A DNA stretch of 26,073 bases, taken from contig JAHHQT010000019.1 of assembly GCA_020026215.1 (NCBI GenBank), positions 1 through 26,073 on the forward strand, given 5' to 3'. Under the pieces are notes generated by a model that saw only the letters and a list, made by a program, of their open reading frames with translations, made no database searches and was not told the DNA's origin. The DNA comes from Muribaculaceae bacterium (GTDB lineage: Bacteria; Bacteroidota; Bacteroidia; Bacteroidales; Muribaculaceae). The position numbers and the translations under genes were made by a program. Positions 8,489 to 16,693 of the stretch are shown piece after piece; the stretch's first letter is position 1, and each line of letters begins with the position of its first letter.

Positions 8489-9295
8489 TTACTTATTCAC
8501 GACCAATGCAATTACCAATGAAGCGATAACAGAAAGTGCGCTCACGATAGTCGATACGACTGATACTTTAAATGAGTTATTCGAGTTATATTCTGAATTT
8601 GAAGACCTTATCTTGTTCGGTTCTACATAAATCACATCGTTTTGTTGCAAGTAGAAATACGGAGAGTTTACGATATTCGCATCTTTGATATTCAAGCGAT
8701 GGAAAGTTCTAACTCCGTCTTCTTCACGAATCAAAAGGATATTTTCACGTTGTCCGTATAGTGTTAAATCGCCAGCATCTGCAATAGCATCAAACAAAGT
8801 ATAGCGTTCCTTGGATACAGACTTTGCGCCCGGGCTATATACTTCACCCAACACATTAACACGGAAATTCAACAAATTCACCTTTACCAATGGGTCTTCC
8901 ACCTCTTTGGCAATTTCTTTGGTAAGCATGTCGGTCAATTCCTTAGTTGACATTCCAGCTACATGAAGTTTGCCCAACACAGGGAACAGGATATCTCCGT
9001 CTTTGTCAATTTGATAAGTCTGCATTGCCTCTTGGGTAGGAGCAACGATCGTTCCGCGCCTTGCAGGGTTAAACAAAGGCAAGTTATAAGCGGCTGTTGC
9101 TTCCGGCACAAGTGAATTGACTGTAATCTGCAATTCATCGAACGGAACCAATTTCAATGCATAATCTACATTCTTGATACTTGTTTTCAAACTGTCTGCA
9201 TTTTCGAAATAGGTCAAATGCTTGGATGTCTTACATGAAAACAATGAAAAAAGAACGCAACATGAGGCTAATATAATTTGTATCTTTCTATTCAT
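8489..9295 (-). CDS. polysaccharide export outer-membrane lipoprotein (Wza-like)
   Basis: This 268-aa protein is counted from the ATG at 9295. A longer reading to 9364 is possible but would add 23 residues before the signal peptide and overlap the promoter. The shorter start gives a clean lipoprotein signal, MNRKIQIILA through the lipobox LFSC with C21. The polysaccharide export domain spans about 45-140 (YQIDKDGDILFPVLGKL at 95-110), followed by an SLBB-type region at about 144-225. A C-terminal hydrophobic helix spans about 243-266, as usual in Bacteroidetes Wza. Wza forms the outer-membrane export channel and works with the Wzc-like protein encoded two genes later. It is the first gene of the five-gene operon. 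Confidence 0.92.
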   Translation of the reverse strand: MNRKIQIILASCCVLFSLFSCKTSKHLTYFENADSLKTSIKNVDYALKLVPFDELQITVNSLVPEATAAYNLPLFNPARRGTIVAPTQEAMQTYQIDKDGDILFPVLGKLHVAGMSTKELTDMLTKEIAKEVEDPLVKVNLLNFRVNVLGEVYSPGAKSVSKERYTLFDAIADAGDLTLYGQRENILLIREEDGVRTFHRLNIKDANIVNSPYFYLQQNDVIYVEPNKIRSSNSEYNSNNSFKVSVVSTIVSALSVIASLVIALVVNK

Positions 9296-9361
9296 ATCAA
9301 ATGGTTTATGTTTATTTATATATAAACGAATTTCTGCTTTATTTATTACATTTTCGGAATG

Positions 9362-9369
9362 CAAAAGTA
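9362..9369 (-). promoter_or_regulatory. -7 promoter element of the polysaccharide operon
   Basis: On the minus strand this reads TACTTTTG, matching TAnnTTTG, 66 bases upstream of the Wza ATG at 9295. No convincing -33 element is seen. The implied leader is only about 60 bases. No upxY/upxZ-type antiterminator gene precedes the operon, unlike many Bacteroides capsule loci. Confidence 0.5.
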
Positions 9370-9461
9370 GTATTTTATTTTCTTTCTTTGTTGTTTTTTA
9401 TTTACGAAATAATGAATATTTTCGTATGTTTATAGAAGCAATATAAAAATCTTTTCCCAAT

Positions 9462-9893
9462 ATGCAGAATCAACGAATAGACTGGATTGATAACATCAAA
9501 GGGTTTGGCATATTATAGGTCATCTTAGGGCACTCTATCTTACCTAACAACCTACATGTTATAATCTATACTTTCCATATGCCATTGTTCTTTCTGAAAT
9601 GTTGCTTTTACTTCTGCCAAAGAAAAAAACTCCCGAATTCCAAATTTCTGTCATTCCTCGGCAAGAATACAATGTTCATCTATTGTTCCCACCGAATCAT
9701 TCAAAATGTGATATTTCAAGTATTTGACATTATGAATTTTTTGACACAAAATGAACCATACATAATTTATTTGCATAGTGCAATAACCATTATTCTGGTT
9801 TGTCAGACTTGCATTCCTCTCATCTTTTTCGTCAACAAGTATTGCCCGTTCATTATCGGCAAATCTTTTTCCATTTCAAAGAAAGGATATTAA
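9462..9893 (+). pseudogene. acyltransferase-3 family remnant
   Basis: From the ATG at 9462 the frame reads MQNQRIDWIDNIKGFGIL, then an in-frame TAG at 9516-9518, then VILGHSILPNN and IYTFHMPLFF. This is the N-terminus of a fucose-4-O-acetylase-like membrane acyltransferase, including the catalytic-type histidine in the GHS segment. The same frame then jumps directly to KKLPNSKFLSFLGKNTMFIY and a last hydrophobic stretch, which is the C-terminal end of such proteins, stopping at 9891-9893. Intact family members are about 330-370 aa, so roughly 200 central residues are missing. One nonsense mutation plus one internal deletion, with no change of frame, makes this a decayed gene. It lies between the polysaccharide operon promoter and the GT2 gene, so it may once have acetylated that glycan. 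Confidence 0.8.
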
Positions 9894-9905
9894 ATTTATC
9901 TTAGC

Positions 9906-9913
9906 TATATTTG
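9906..9913 (+). promoter_or_regulatory. -7 promoter element of the GT2 gene
   Basis: TATATTTG matches TAnnTTTG and starts 40 bases before the ATG at 9946. This supports the ATG as the start rather than the upstream TTG at 9922, which would leave almost no leader. Confidence 0.5.
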
Positions 9914-9945
9914 TATTTTAATTGAGAAATATCGAATATACCATA

Positions 9946-11148
9946 ATGGATAAATTCCTACCATTTAATATCACCATTTACGAAGCAATTACTTTACTGC
10001 TGACTCTAACACTATTCACCGTGCTCCTCTTCGCAAATTGCAGAAGAAGACACACGCTGGTGCATCATGTAAAAAGCAACAAGCTCGACACCGACAATTC
10101 AAAAGCAACCACTCCTATATCTGTCATCGTATTGGCTGACACCCAAAACGGACAGGACTTAATGAAAACCATCCCTCTGCATCTCAGTCAGGAACATCCC
10201 GATTTTGAAGTGATTGTGGTGAATACCGACCCTACAGGAAAAGTCCACGACATTTTGACCATTCTTTCCACAGAATACCCCCAACTTCGTTCCACTTTCA
10301 TTCCTGATACCGTATGCAATGTATCGGTTCGCAAACTGGCAATTATGTTGGGTATCAAGGCTGCGAAGAAAGGAGCCGTGATTGTTACAGAGGCAAACTG
10401 TTACCCACAGTCCAACCAATGGCTATCGGCCATGACTCGTCATTTCGACGAGGGCAAGGACATCGTAATCGGCTACTGTAACATCGACAACAGCATTGAC
10501 AACGATTTCGGCAGAAGATACCGCAACTACGACCAAACCATCGAAGCCGCACAATATCTGTCAGCAGCCATCCACAAACACACTTTCCGTGCCGACGGCC
10601 GCAACATTGCCTACCGTACACAATTGTTCTTCGACAATAAGGGATTTTCAAAAACATTTAACTTGAAATACGGCGACGACGATATTTTCATCACTGAGAT
10701 TGCCACCAAAGACAATATCGCTGTAGAAATTTCCCCGGAAAGCATCTTGGAGCAGAAAGATCCAGACTACAGTCGCTATTATTCTTTCAACCGTTCTCAC
10801 CGCGTTTTCACCCTACAACAGACACGTTCTTCGGTGTTAGTCATGGGTTCGATACAAAGCGTTGTACTCTATGCGTTCATTGCCCTATGCATCGGTATAG
10901 TCTGCTGGAGCACCTCGGTCTATCTTCGTTCGGGCGACTTCATCCGTCCGAGCATTCTTTCGGGCACAGCAGCAGTACTTTATCTCACGGAATGCTTCTT
11001 CAACATCAACGCGTTCCGCAGATATGCAGGTATTCTAAAGGCATCTAAACTGTTCTTTACCATGCCTTTGTTCCGTCTTATCCGCCCGATAATCAACAAG
11101 ACCTATTCGGTCAAAGCTAACAGGGCTGACAACTACACTTGGGAATAA
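9946..11148 (+). CDS. membrane-anchored family 2 glycosyltransferase with altered DxD motif
   Basis: This 400-aa protein is counted from ATG 9946. An N-terminal helix (about 11-30) precedes a GT-A domain that starts at TPISVIVLADTQNGQDLMKT (56-75). Residues 86-95 (DFEVIVVNTD) form the usual nucleotide-binding strand. The position of the DxD metal site reads VTEANCYPQSNQWL (147-160), so E149-A150-N151 replaces D-x-D while the flanking C-x-P and W-L pattern is kept. GDDDIFITE (243-251) fits the acceptor-side ED motif. Two or three C-terminal membrane segments lie between about 300 and 375. Such enzymes transfer a sugar at the cytosolic face of the membrane; donor and acceptor are not evident. 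The gene is monocistronic, with its own -7 element and a hairpin terminator downstream. Confidence 0.83.
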   Translation: MDKFLPFNITIYEAITLLLTLTLFTVLLFANCRRRHTLVHHVKSNKLDTDNSKATTPISVIVLADTQNGQDLMKTIPLHLSQEHPDFEVIVVNTDPTGKVHDILTILSTEYPQLRSTFIPDTVCNVSVRKLAIMLGIKAAKKGAVIVTEANCYPQSNQWLSAMTRHFDEGKDIVIGYCNIDNSIDNDFGRRYRNYDQTIEAAQYLSAAIHKHTFRADGRNIAYRTQLFFDNKGFSKTFNLKYGDDDIFITEIATKDNIAVEISPESILEQKDPDYSRYYSFNRSHRVFTLQQTRSSVLVMGSIQSVVLYAFIALCIGIVCWSTSVYLRSGDFIRPSILSGTAAVLYLTECFFNINAFRRYAGILKASKLFFTMPLFRLIRPIINKTYSVKANRADNYTWE

Positions 11149-11166
11149 CAACTCTAAAACTCTCAT

Positions 11167-11210
11167 AAAAGAAGGACTTACGGCATCATTGCAGTAAGTC
11201 CTTTCTTCTT
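11167..11210 (+). terminator. bidirectional intrinsic terminator between the GT2 and plug-domain genes
   Basis: A 10-bp stem (11172-11181 paired with 11194-11203, AAGGACTTAC/GTAAGTCCTT) with a 12-base loop is followed by TTCTTCTT on the plus strand. On the minus strand it is followed by a T-rich CTTTTATG. It lies exactly between the convergent stop codons at 11148 and 11225, so it probably serves both genes. Confidence 0.82.
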
Positions 11211-11224
11211 ATCTAATCTCCATA

Positions 11225-13924
11225 TTAATCTTTCTTTTCCAATTGCAAGTACTGATGGAACGGTACACCAGCATCAGTAATACCCTCAACACTCACGCTA
11301 TATGATTTTGTCGGACTGTCAGAAGTATAGAATTCCACGCTTGACTTGCCTTTCTCCGACATCTTCACATTCGGGTTCCAATAAATGGTCGGGCGCAAGT
11401 CCATGACCGTTGTTGCCGAATCGGCACTGTAGCGAGGCACGTAGAAATTAGCCTTGCGTTGGTAGCCTAACGGTATCAAGGTGCGGAAACGAGTTTCACT
11501 GGATGACACCAATTCGTCACCACGTTTGGTCGTAATCATAATCACACCACCCGATGTTCCTTTTTCGCCCAACATTACAGCCTCTGACGGACGGATAAAA
11601 TCAACACGTTTGACAAAATCGAACGGCACTCGTTCAATAATATCCAAAGTAGATTCTGTCTTGCCGCCAAACTGAGGTTTCAAATGGGCGGTGGACTTGT
11701 TGATACGTCTGTGCTCCATCATACCTTTCACGAAACTGCCGCCTGTTGGACGTTCCTTGTCGAATCCTTCATCAATGAAAATGGATGATTCGTTTTGAGG
11801 AAGACCGTCAATGTATAGGGAAACCAAATTACCACGATACATATAGTTTCCTTCGTTAGTCAGCTGTAGTCCGCCGATTTTTCGCAATATTTCAGCAACG
11901 GTAGTTGCCTTGTCCTTTTCCATTTCCTGCCAGTTAAAAGAACGGAAAGCAATGGCCTCATACGAATCTTCGGGAGCTTTTTTCTTTAAGGCAGTAACTA
12001 TGATTTCGTTCAAGACCACTTCCATACCGCTTTGTTGGAAACGCATCTTTTCACTGTTCACAAAGTCCTCGCTTTCAAATTTTGCAGTCATGGCATTCAA
12101 GTGACGCAAGCGCAAAGGCAATTCTTCGGGATCGATGACAAAGTTCGGATATAAACGGTCCTTCTTGGCATTGATGGACTGTAAAGTGAAGATAGTTCCT
12201 TCAGGAAAATCGAAACCGTTGCAACGGAAATGCCCCACACTGTCAGCCTGGAACACATCGGCGTAACCGTATTTCGGCACAATCACATTAACCAAACCGC
12301 CTGCCAAAGGCTTGTTACCCCATTTACTGCGAGTAATACCCGAAATTTCCTGACCGATTTCCACTTCTTTCGAAGGCTGGTCATATTTTCCTTTCACAAT
12401 GCTTTCCACATCATATCTGCGCCAGCCCTGAGTCAGCATCAAGGCATCCAAGGCATTGGTCGCCTGCGCATTGTCGAAATCGAAATAGAATGCCGGGGCT
12501 TCAATATTCCCTTTCAATTCACTGGTCAACAGCAGATTACTATTGATACATCGGGTAGTATCCACCGCCACCAACTTATCATCAGTTACGGCAATGGAAT
12601 AGTTCCCCTTAGGCAACTTGTATTTTGACAATTCCACATTCAGTTTTACTCGTTCACGACTGGCATAATTGCGCTTATTGGCTGAAATCTTCACCTTGCC
12701 CTTGTTCACTCCCTTCTCAAAGAAAAGGCGTTCACTGACAGGATTCCAAGCCCTGTCGAATAATACAACATTCACCACACCGCTACCAATATCCTTTGAC
12801 AACAGGTTCACCTCCTGCTTGTCCTTATTGATTTGAGTGGCATACATCAAATTACCACGCTGATGTACCACCAAAGTATATTCATCATTGATTTTACCAT
12901 TCACACGGATAGAAATCTGGTGACAGCATTTCGCCAAAGTCAATGCCAAGGCATCATCCTCCACCTTCGGCAAAGGCATACGCATAGTTTTGTTATCAAT
13001 ATTGCAAATGGCGGTATAGCTTTCGCCCGACCTTGCCAAAAGAGTAAAGAATCCCATCCCTGCATGAAGGGTGTGGAACTTCGTCACCACAGAGTCGCGA
13101 CTATCCACAATCTCACCTTTGATTTCTTTACCATAGCCATTGGGCAACAAGGCTTTCACTCCGATTTTATTGACACACTCAGAAACAATAGCACCGCCCT
13201 CCGGGAAGAATTCCACGCTGACATCATCTATTGCTACTGGTAATTCAATAAATTTTCGATAGCCGTCAAAAGCCACCTCAAAAGTAGCCCCGGGATGAAT
13301 GTCTTTTTTGTCGAACGACACACTTAATTCCCCGGTACAGTTCACCGTCGTTTTCTTACCTTTCGGGGAAACATAATACACATTCTTCACTTCGGCATAA
13401 TTGCCCGAAAGTTTGTCAAGATAGTTCATATTCACGCCTATCTTGTTTCCCTTATCTTCATAATCCACTTTAATGGTATTAATCGTAGATAGTGGATTCA
13501 AAATCTTTACCGGTTGTTTATAGAAGTATTCCTCACCCAAGTTCTGCATGAAATAGGTATAGGCAGAAAGGGTGTAGTTGGCTTCGGGCATGGTCACATC
13601 CAAAGGAAGATAACCTGAATAGATGCCCTCGCGTTCCAGAATTTTCACACGTTGGCGCACAGAGTCATCGAGAGTTACCAAATCCACATAGAGATATTTG
13701 CTCACACTTGCAGGCTTGTGGGTCAAGGCATCTACCACATAGGCTCTGAACCAAATCGTGTCTCCGCCCATATAACAATTACGGTCAGTATGAACATAGA
13801 CTTTCTCCTGCGGATATTGCAAGAGTTGGTTGTCAAATTTAACTTGTAGAGAGTCGAATAATTCAGAACTATATGCAGAAACAGATAGCAGACTTACCAA
13901 CAAAAGGAGTACTATTTTTTTCAT
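11225..13924 (-). CDS. MG2-like and TonB-plug domain protein without a beta-barrel
   Basis: This 899-aa exported protein begins with a signal peptide (MKKIVLLLLVSLLSVSAYSS). Residues about 40-140 look like an alpha-2-macroglobulin MG2-type domain (QEKVYVHTDRNCYMGGDTIW). More beta-sandwich regions follow to about 630, including the family-typical ALMLTQGWRRYD (494-505). Residues about 637-803 form a TonB-receptor plug: EIIVTALKK, then TTVAEILRKIGGLQL, YIDGLP, VDFIRPSEAVMLGEKGTSGGVIMITTKRG. Only about 95 residues remain after the plug, far too few for a 22-strand barrel, so this is not a classical TonB-dependent receptor. Bacteroidales genomes encode many proteins of this architecture; their role is not established, and a periplasmic or outer-membrane envelope function is inferred. 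The gene is monocistronic with a -7 element at 13956-13963. Confidence 0.8.
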   Translation of the reverse strand: MKKIVLLLLVSLLSVSAYSSELFDSLQVKFDNQLLQYPQEKVYVHTDRNCYMGGDTIWFRAYVVDALTHKPASVSKYLYVDLVTLDDSVRQRVKILEREGIYSGYLPLDVTMPEANYTLSAYTYFMQNLGEEYFYKQPVKILNPLSTINTIKVDYEDKGNKIGVNMNYLDKLSGNYAEVKNVYYVSPKGKKTTVNCTGELSVSFDKKDIHPGATFEVAFDGYRKFIELPVAIDDVSVEFFPEGGAIVSECVNKIGVKALLPNGYGKEIKGEIVDSRDSVVTKFHTLHAGMGFFTLLARSGESYTAICNIDNKTMRMPLPKVEDDALALTLAKCCHQISIRVNGKINDEYTLVVHQRGNLMYATQINKDKQEVNLLSKDIGSGVVNVVLFDRAWNPVSERLFFEKGVNKGKVKISANKRNYASRERVKLNVELSKYKLPKGNYSIAVTDDKLVAVDTTRCINSNLLLTSELKGNIEAPAFYFDFDNAQATNALDALMLTQGWRRYDVESIVKGKYDQPSKEVEIGQEISGITRSKWGNKPLAGGLVNVIVPKYGYADVFQADSVGHFRCNGFDFPEGTIFTLQSINAKKDRLYPNFVIDPEELPLRLRHLNAMTAKFESEDFVNSEKMRFQQSGMEVVLNEIIVTALKKKAPEDSYEAIAFRSFNWQEMEKDKATTVAEILRKIGGLQLTNEGNYMYRGNLVSLYIDGLPQNESSIFIDEGFDKERPTGGSFVKGMMEHRRINKSTAHLKPQFGGKTESTLDIIERVPFDFVKRVDFIRPSEAVMLGEKGTSGGVIMITTKRGDELVSSSETRFRTLIPLGYQRKANFYVPRYSADSATTVMDLRPTIYWNPNVKMSEKGKSSVEFYTSDSPTKSYSVSVEGITDAGVPFHQYLQLEKKD

Positions 13925-13955
13925 AATAGTGATAATAAATATATTGTATAAATTA

Positions 13956-13963
13956 CAAATTTA
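13956..13963 (-). promoter_or_regulatory. -7 promoter element of the plug-domain gene
   Basis: On the minus strand this reads TAAATTTG, matching TAnnTTTG, 31 bases upstream of the ATG at 13924. An ATTG on the minus strand at 13984-13987, 20 bp away, may be a weak -33 element. Confidence 0.5.
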
Positions 13964-13984
13964 ACAATTACAATTAACTAATAC

Positions 13985-14018
13985 AATAAAAAAGGCGGAC
14001 AATTCCAAATTGTCCGCC
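13985..14018 (-). terminator. intrinsic terminator of the ftsX-to-queA operon
   Basis: A perfect 11-bp GC-rich stem (13994-14004 with 14008-14018, GGCGGACAATT/AATTGTCCGCC) with a 3-base loop is followed on the minus strand by a run of T (TTTTTTATTG). It lies 25 bases beyond the queA stop at 14044, so it ends the queA transcript before the plug-domain gene promoter. Confidence 0.92.
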
Positions 14019-14043
14019 CTATATCTGTCTAAAAATTATGATT

Positions 14044-15093
14044 TTAGATAATCAACATTGCATCGCCGTAAACACCGAAACGGTATTTTTCACGGATAGC
14101 CACGTCGTAAGCATTCATCACGTGGTCGAAGTCACCGAATGCAGCCACCAACATCAACATTGTTGATTCTGACATGTGGAAGTTACTGATTAAGCTATTG
14201 CAAACAGTAAAATCGTAAGGAGGGAAAATGAACTTGTTAGTCCATCCGCTGAATTCCTTGATGTGTCCGTTCATACTTACTGTACTTGCCAAACCACGCA
14301 TTACAGAAGCACCTACAGCACAAACTTTGTGACCTTGATCTTTGGTTTTGTTGACGATGTTGACCAATTCTGGAGTTACTTCCATTTGTTCTGAGTCCAT
14401 ACGGTGTTTAGTCAAATCTTCAACATCAATTTCTCGGAAATTACCCAATCCGAAGTGCAATGTCAAATAAGCGGAGTTGATACCCTTGATTTCCATTCTC
14501 TTCATGATTTCACGACTGAAGTGTGCACCGGCAGCAGGAACTACAACAGCGCCTTCATTCTTCGCAAAGATACACTGGAATCTCTCTTCGTCTTCAGCAT
14601 CCGGTTCGCGGGTGATATATTCAGGAAGTGGAGTTTCACCCAAGCTGAACAAGGCTTGTTTGAATTCTTCGTGAGGGCCGTCGTAAAGGAAACGCAATGT
14701 TCTGCCTCTTGAAGTAGTATTGTCAATTACTTCGGCAACCATTGATTCATCTTCACCAAAATACAATTTGTTACCAATACGAATTTTACGTGCAGGTTCT
14801 ACCAATACGTCCCACAATTTATGTTCTTCGTTCAATTCGCGAAGCAAGAAAACTTCGATTCTTGCACCTGTCTTTTCTTTGTTACCATAAAGACGTGCAG
14901 GGAAAACCTTAGTGTCATTGAACACAAACAAATCATTTTCGTCAAAATAGTCAAGAACATCTTTGAAAGCCTTGTGCTCGATTTCTCCGGTTTTACGATT
15001 CAAAACCATTAATCTTGCACCATCTCTTTCTTCAGCCGGTTTTTGTGCGATAAGTTCATCCGGCAATTTAAATTTAAATTGTGATAGCTTCAT
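14044..15093 (-). CDS. queA: tRNA preQ1(34) S-adenosylmethionine ribosyltransferase-isomerase QueA
   Basis: This 349-aa cytosolic enzyme transfers the ribosyl part of SAM to 7-aminomethyl-7-deazaguanine at the wobble position of GUN-anticodon tRNAs, giving epoxyqueuosine. Family signatures are present in order: the N-terminal ELIAQKPAEERDGARLMVLN (14-33), FNDTKVFPARLYGNKEKTGA, PLPEYITR, VPAAGAHFSREIM, NAYD-type C-terminus and FHMSESTMLMLVAAFGD near residue 305-325. The length is normal for QueA. It is the last gene of the ftsX operon, 21 bases after truB and directly in front of a strong terminator. Confidence 0.97.
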   Translation of the reverse strand: MKLSQFKFKLPDELIAQKPAEERDGARLMVLNRKTGEIEHKAFKDVLDYFDENDLFVFNDTKVFPARLYGNKEKTGARIEVFLLRELNEEHKLWDVLVEPARKIRIGNKLYFGEDESMVAEVIDNTTSRGRTLRFLYDGPHEEFKQALFSLGETPLPEYITREPDAEDEERFQCIFAKNEGAVVVPAAGAHFSREIMKRMEIKGINSAYLTLHFGLGNFREIDVEDLTKHRMDSEQMEVTPELVNIVNKTKDQGHKVCAVGASVMRGLASTVSMNGHIKEFSGWTNKFIFPPYDFTVCNSLISNFHMSESTMLMLVAAFGDFDHVMNAYDVAIREKYRFGVYGDAMLII

Positions 15094-15114
15094 ATTCTCT
15101 ATATTGTATTTTCT

Positions 15115-15831
15115 TTATTTTCTTAATTCTTCAGGAACCGTTACTTCCTCTTCTTCCAATCTTTTGACCAAACTGTCCACTTGTTCACATTGGTCAACTG
15201 TCACTTCCCCTACTCTCGTACGGCGCAGTGCAGTCAAATGGCCTCCACTTTCGAGGGCCTCTCCGATATCACGAGCCAACGCTCTGATATATGTTCCTTT
15301 ACTGCAAACCACTCTTATAACGATGGTAGGCAGTTCACATTCCAATAATTCAATTTCATCGATAATCAGTTCCTTCGCCTTGATTTCAACTTTCTGACCG
15401 GTACGCGCCATTTCGTAGGCACGCTTACCGCCTACTTTACAAGCTGAATAAGCAGGAGGCACTTGCTTGATGCTGCCGATGAATTTCTTTAAAGTTTCCT
15501 TTACCTTTTCTTCGGTAATATGTTGCCATGGATATTCTGCATCCACTTCTGTTTCCAGGTCAAACGAAGGAGTCGTTGCACCCAGTCTGATTGTAGCCAC
15601 ATACTCTTTGGTATGCGCCTGCAATTCCTCGATTTGCTTGGTGGCACGACCGGTTACAACGGTAATGACACCTGTTGCCAACGGATCCAATGTCCCGGCA
15701 TGACCTACCTTCAGTTTCTTGATTTTAGTACGTCTTGACAAAACACTGCGCACTCTCTTGACCACATCAAAAGAGGTCCATTTCAATGGCTTGTCAATAT
15801 AAAAAATCTCTCCTTCTACGGGATTCAGCAT
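15115..15831 (-). CDS. truB: tRNA pseudouridine(55) synthase TruB
   Basis: This 238-aa enzyme converts U55 of the tRNA T-loop to pseudouridine. The catalytic aspartate is D49 in KVGHAGTLDPLATGV (41-55). The second family motif YSACKVGGKRAYEMAR and the RNA-binding VVCSKGTYIRALARDIGE segment are intact. It is shorter than E. coli TruB (about 314 aa) because the C-terminal PUA-like domain is reduced to a short acidic tail, as in other Bacteroidetes. The start at MLNPVEGEIFYIDKP is well placed, 16 bases after uppP. Confidence 0.97.
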   Translation of the reverse strand: MLNPVEGEIFYIDKPLKWTSFDVVKRVRSVLSRRTKIKKLKVGHAGTLDPLATGVITVVTGRATKQIEELQAHTKEYVATIRLGATTPSFDLETEVDAEYPWQHITEEKVKETLKKFIGSIKQVPPAYSACKVGGKRAYEMARTGQKVEIKAKELIIDEIELLECELPTIVIRVVCSKGTYIRALARDIGEALESGGHLTALRRTRVGEVTVDQCEQVDSLVKRLEEEEVTVPEELRK

Positions 15832-15847
15832 AATCTTATTTCAATCA

Positions 15848-16690
15848 TTAAAGGGTCAAGCTTTGGCCTGACATAATCATAATCAAGATAATGACACCAA
15901 CAATGATACGATAATAGCCAAATGCCTTGAAGCCGTATTTTGTCACATAGTTGATGAAGAATTTGATAGCAAGCAAGGCAACGATAAACGCTACGACATT
16001 ACCTACAATCAAAACAGCCATATTGTCAACAAGAACGGTTGTTCCTCCGTCAAGAATCAATTTCAAAAGTTTGTAGCAAGTAGCGGCAAACATGGTCGGT
16101 ACAGCCAAGAAGAATGAAAATTCAGCGGCTTTCTTACGGCTCAATTTTTGAGACATACCACCAACGATAGTTGACATGGAACGAGACACACCTGGAATCA
16201 TGGCGATACATTGAATCAAACCGATTTTCAGTGCACGTTTCTCTGTCAACACTGTATCTTCGCTACCTTTATTGAAAATTTTGTCACAGAATATCATAAA
16301 GATACCACCGACGATAAGCATCACAGCAACAACTGTTACGCTTTCCAAGAGGGCATCAATTTTCTTTTCAAACAATAGACCGATAACGGCGGCTGGAATA
16401 AATGCCACAAACAGTTTCCAATAAAAATCATATTTGTGCAAGAATTTTTTCAAACTGCCTGCGCCTTCCGGTGCCGGTGTGTGATTCAATTTGAAGAAAC
16501 GTTGCCAATAAAGCACTACGACAGAAAGAATCGCACCAAATTGAATAATAATAGTAAATGCCTTTACAAAATCTGTACTTTCAACCCCTAATACATTCTG
16601 AGCGATAATCATGTGTCCTGTTGATGATACAGGCAAAAACTCAGTCAACCCTTCTACTATTGCAATAATAATAGACTCTAAAATACCCAT
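15848..16690 (-). CDS. uppP: undecaprenyl-diphosphatase UppP (BacA family)
   Basis: This 280-aa integral membrane protein removes a phosphate from undecaprenyl diphosphate, recycling the lipid carrier used for peptidoglycan and for the polysaccharides encoded elsewhere in the window. Signature 1 is EGLTEFLPVSSTGH with E13, E17 and H26; signature 2 is PGVSRSMSTI (166-175) with R170. About eight membrane segments are present. Overproduction of this family gives bacitracin resistance in other bacteria. It starts 3 bases after the DUF3098 gene. Confidence 0.97.
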   Translation of the reverse strand: MGILESIIIAIVEGLTEFLPVSSTGHMIIAQNVLGVESTDFVKAFTIIIQFGAILSVVVLYWQRFFKLNHTPAPEGAGSLKKFLHKYDFYWKLFVAFIPAAVIGLLFEKKIDALLESVTVVAVMLIVGGIFMIFCDKIFNKGSEDTVLTEKRALKIGLIQCIAMIPGVSRSMSTIVGGMSQKLSRKKAAEFSFFLAVPTMFAATCYKLLKLILDGGTTVLVDNMAVLIVGNVVAFIVALLAIKFFINYVTKYGFKAFGYYRIIVGVIILIMIMSGQSLTL

Positions 16691-16693
16691 AAA

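Noticed and set aside
9310..9327. Inverted repeat GTTTAT-N6-ATAAAC in the leader of the polysaccharide operon as a regulatory hairpin.
   Set aside because: The stem is only 6 bp, with a single G-C pair, in very AT-rich DNA; this is expected by chance.
9296..9364. Extending the Wza coding region to the ATG at 9364.
   Set aside because: It would place 23 polar residues before a good lipoprotein signal peptide and put the start codon within the -7 promoter element at 9362-9369.
9516..9518. In-frame TAG followed by clearly homologous sequence, together with the readable extension after the Wzc TAG, as a sign of TAG recoding or suppression.
   Set aside because: Several intact genes here end in TAG at the expected family length (rmlA, rmlB, flippase), so TAG is a normal stop. 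The acyltransferase also lacks its central region, which recoding would not explain.
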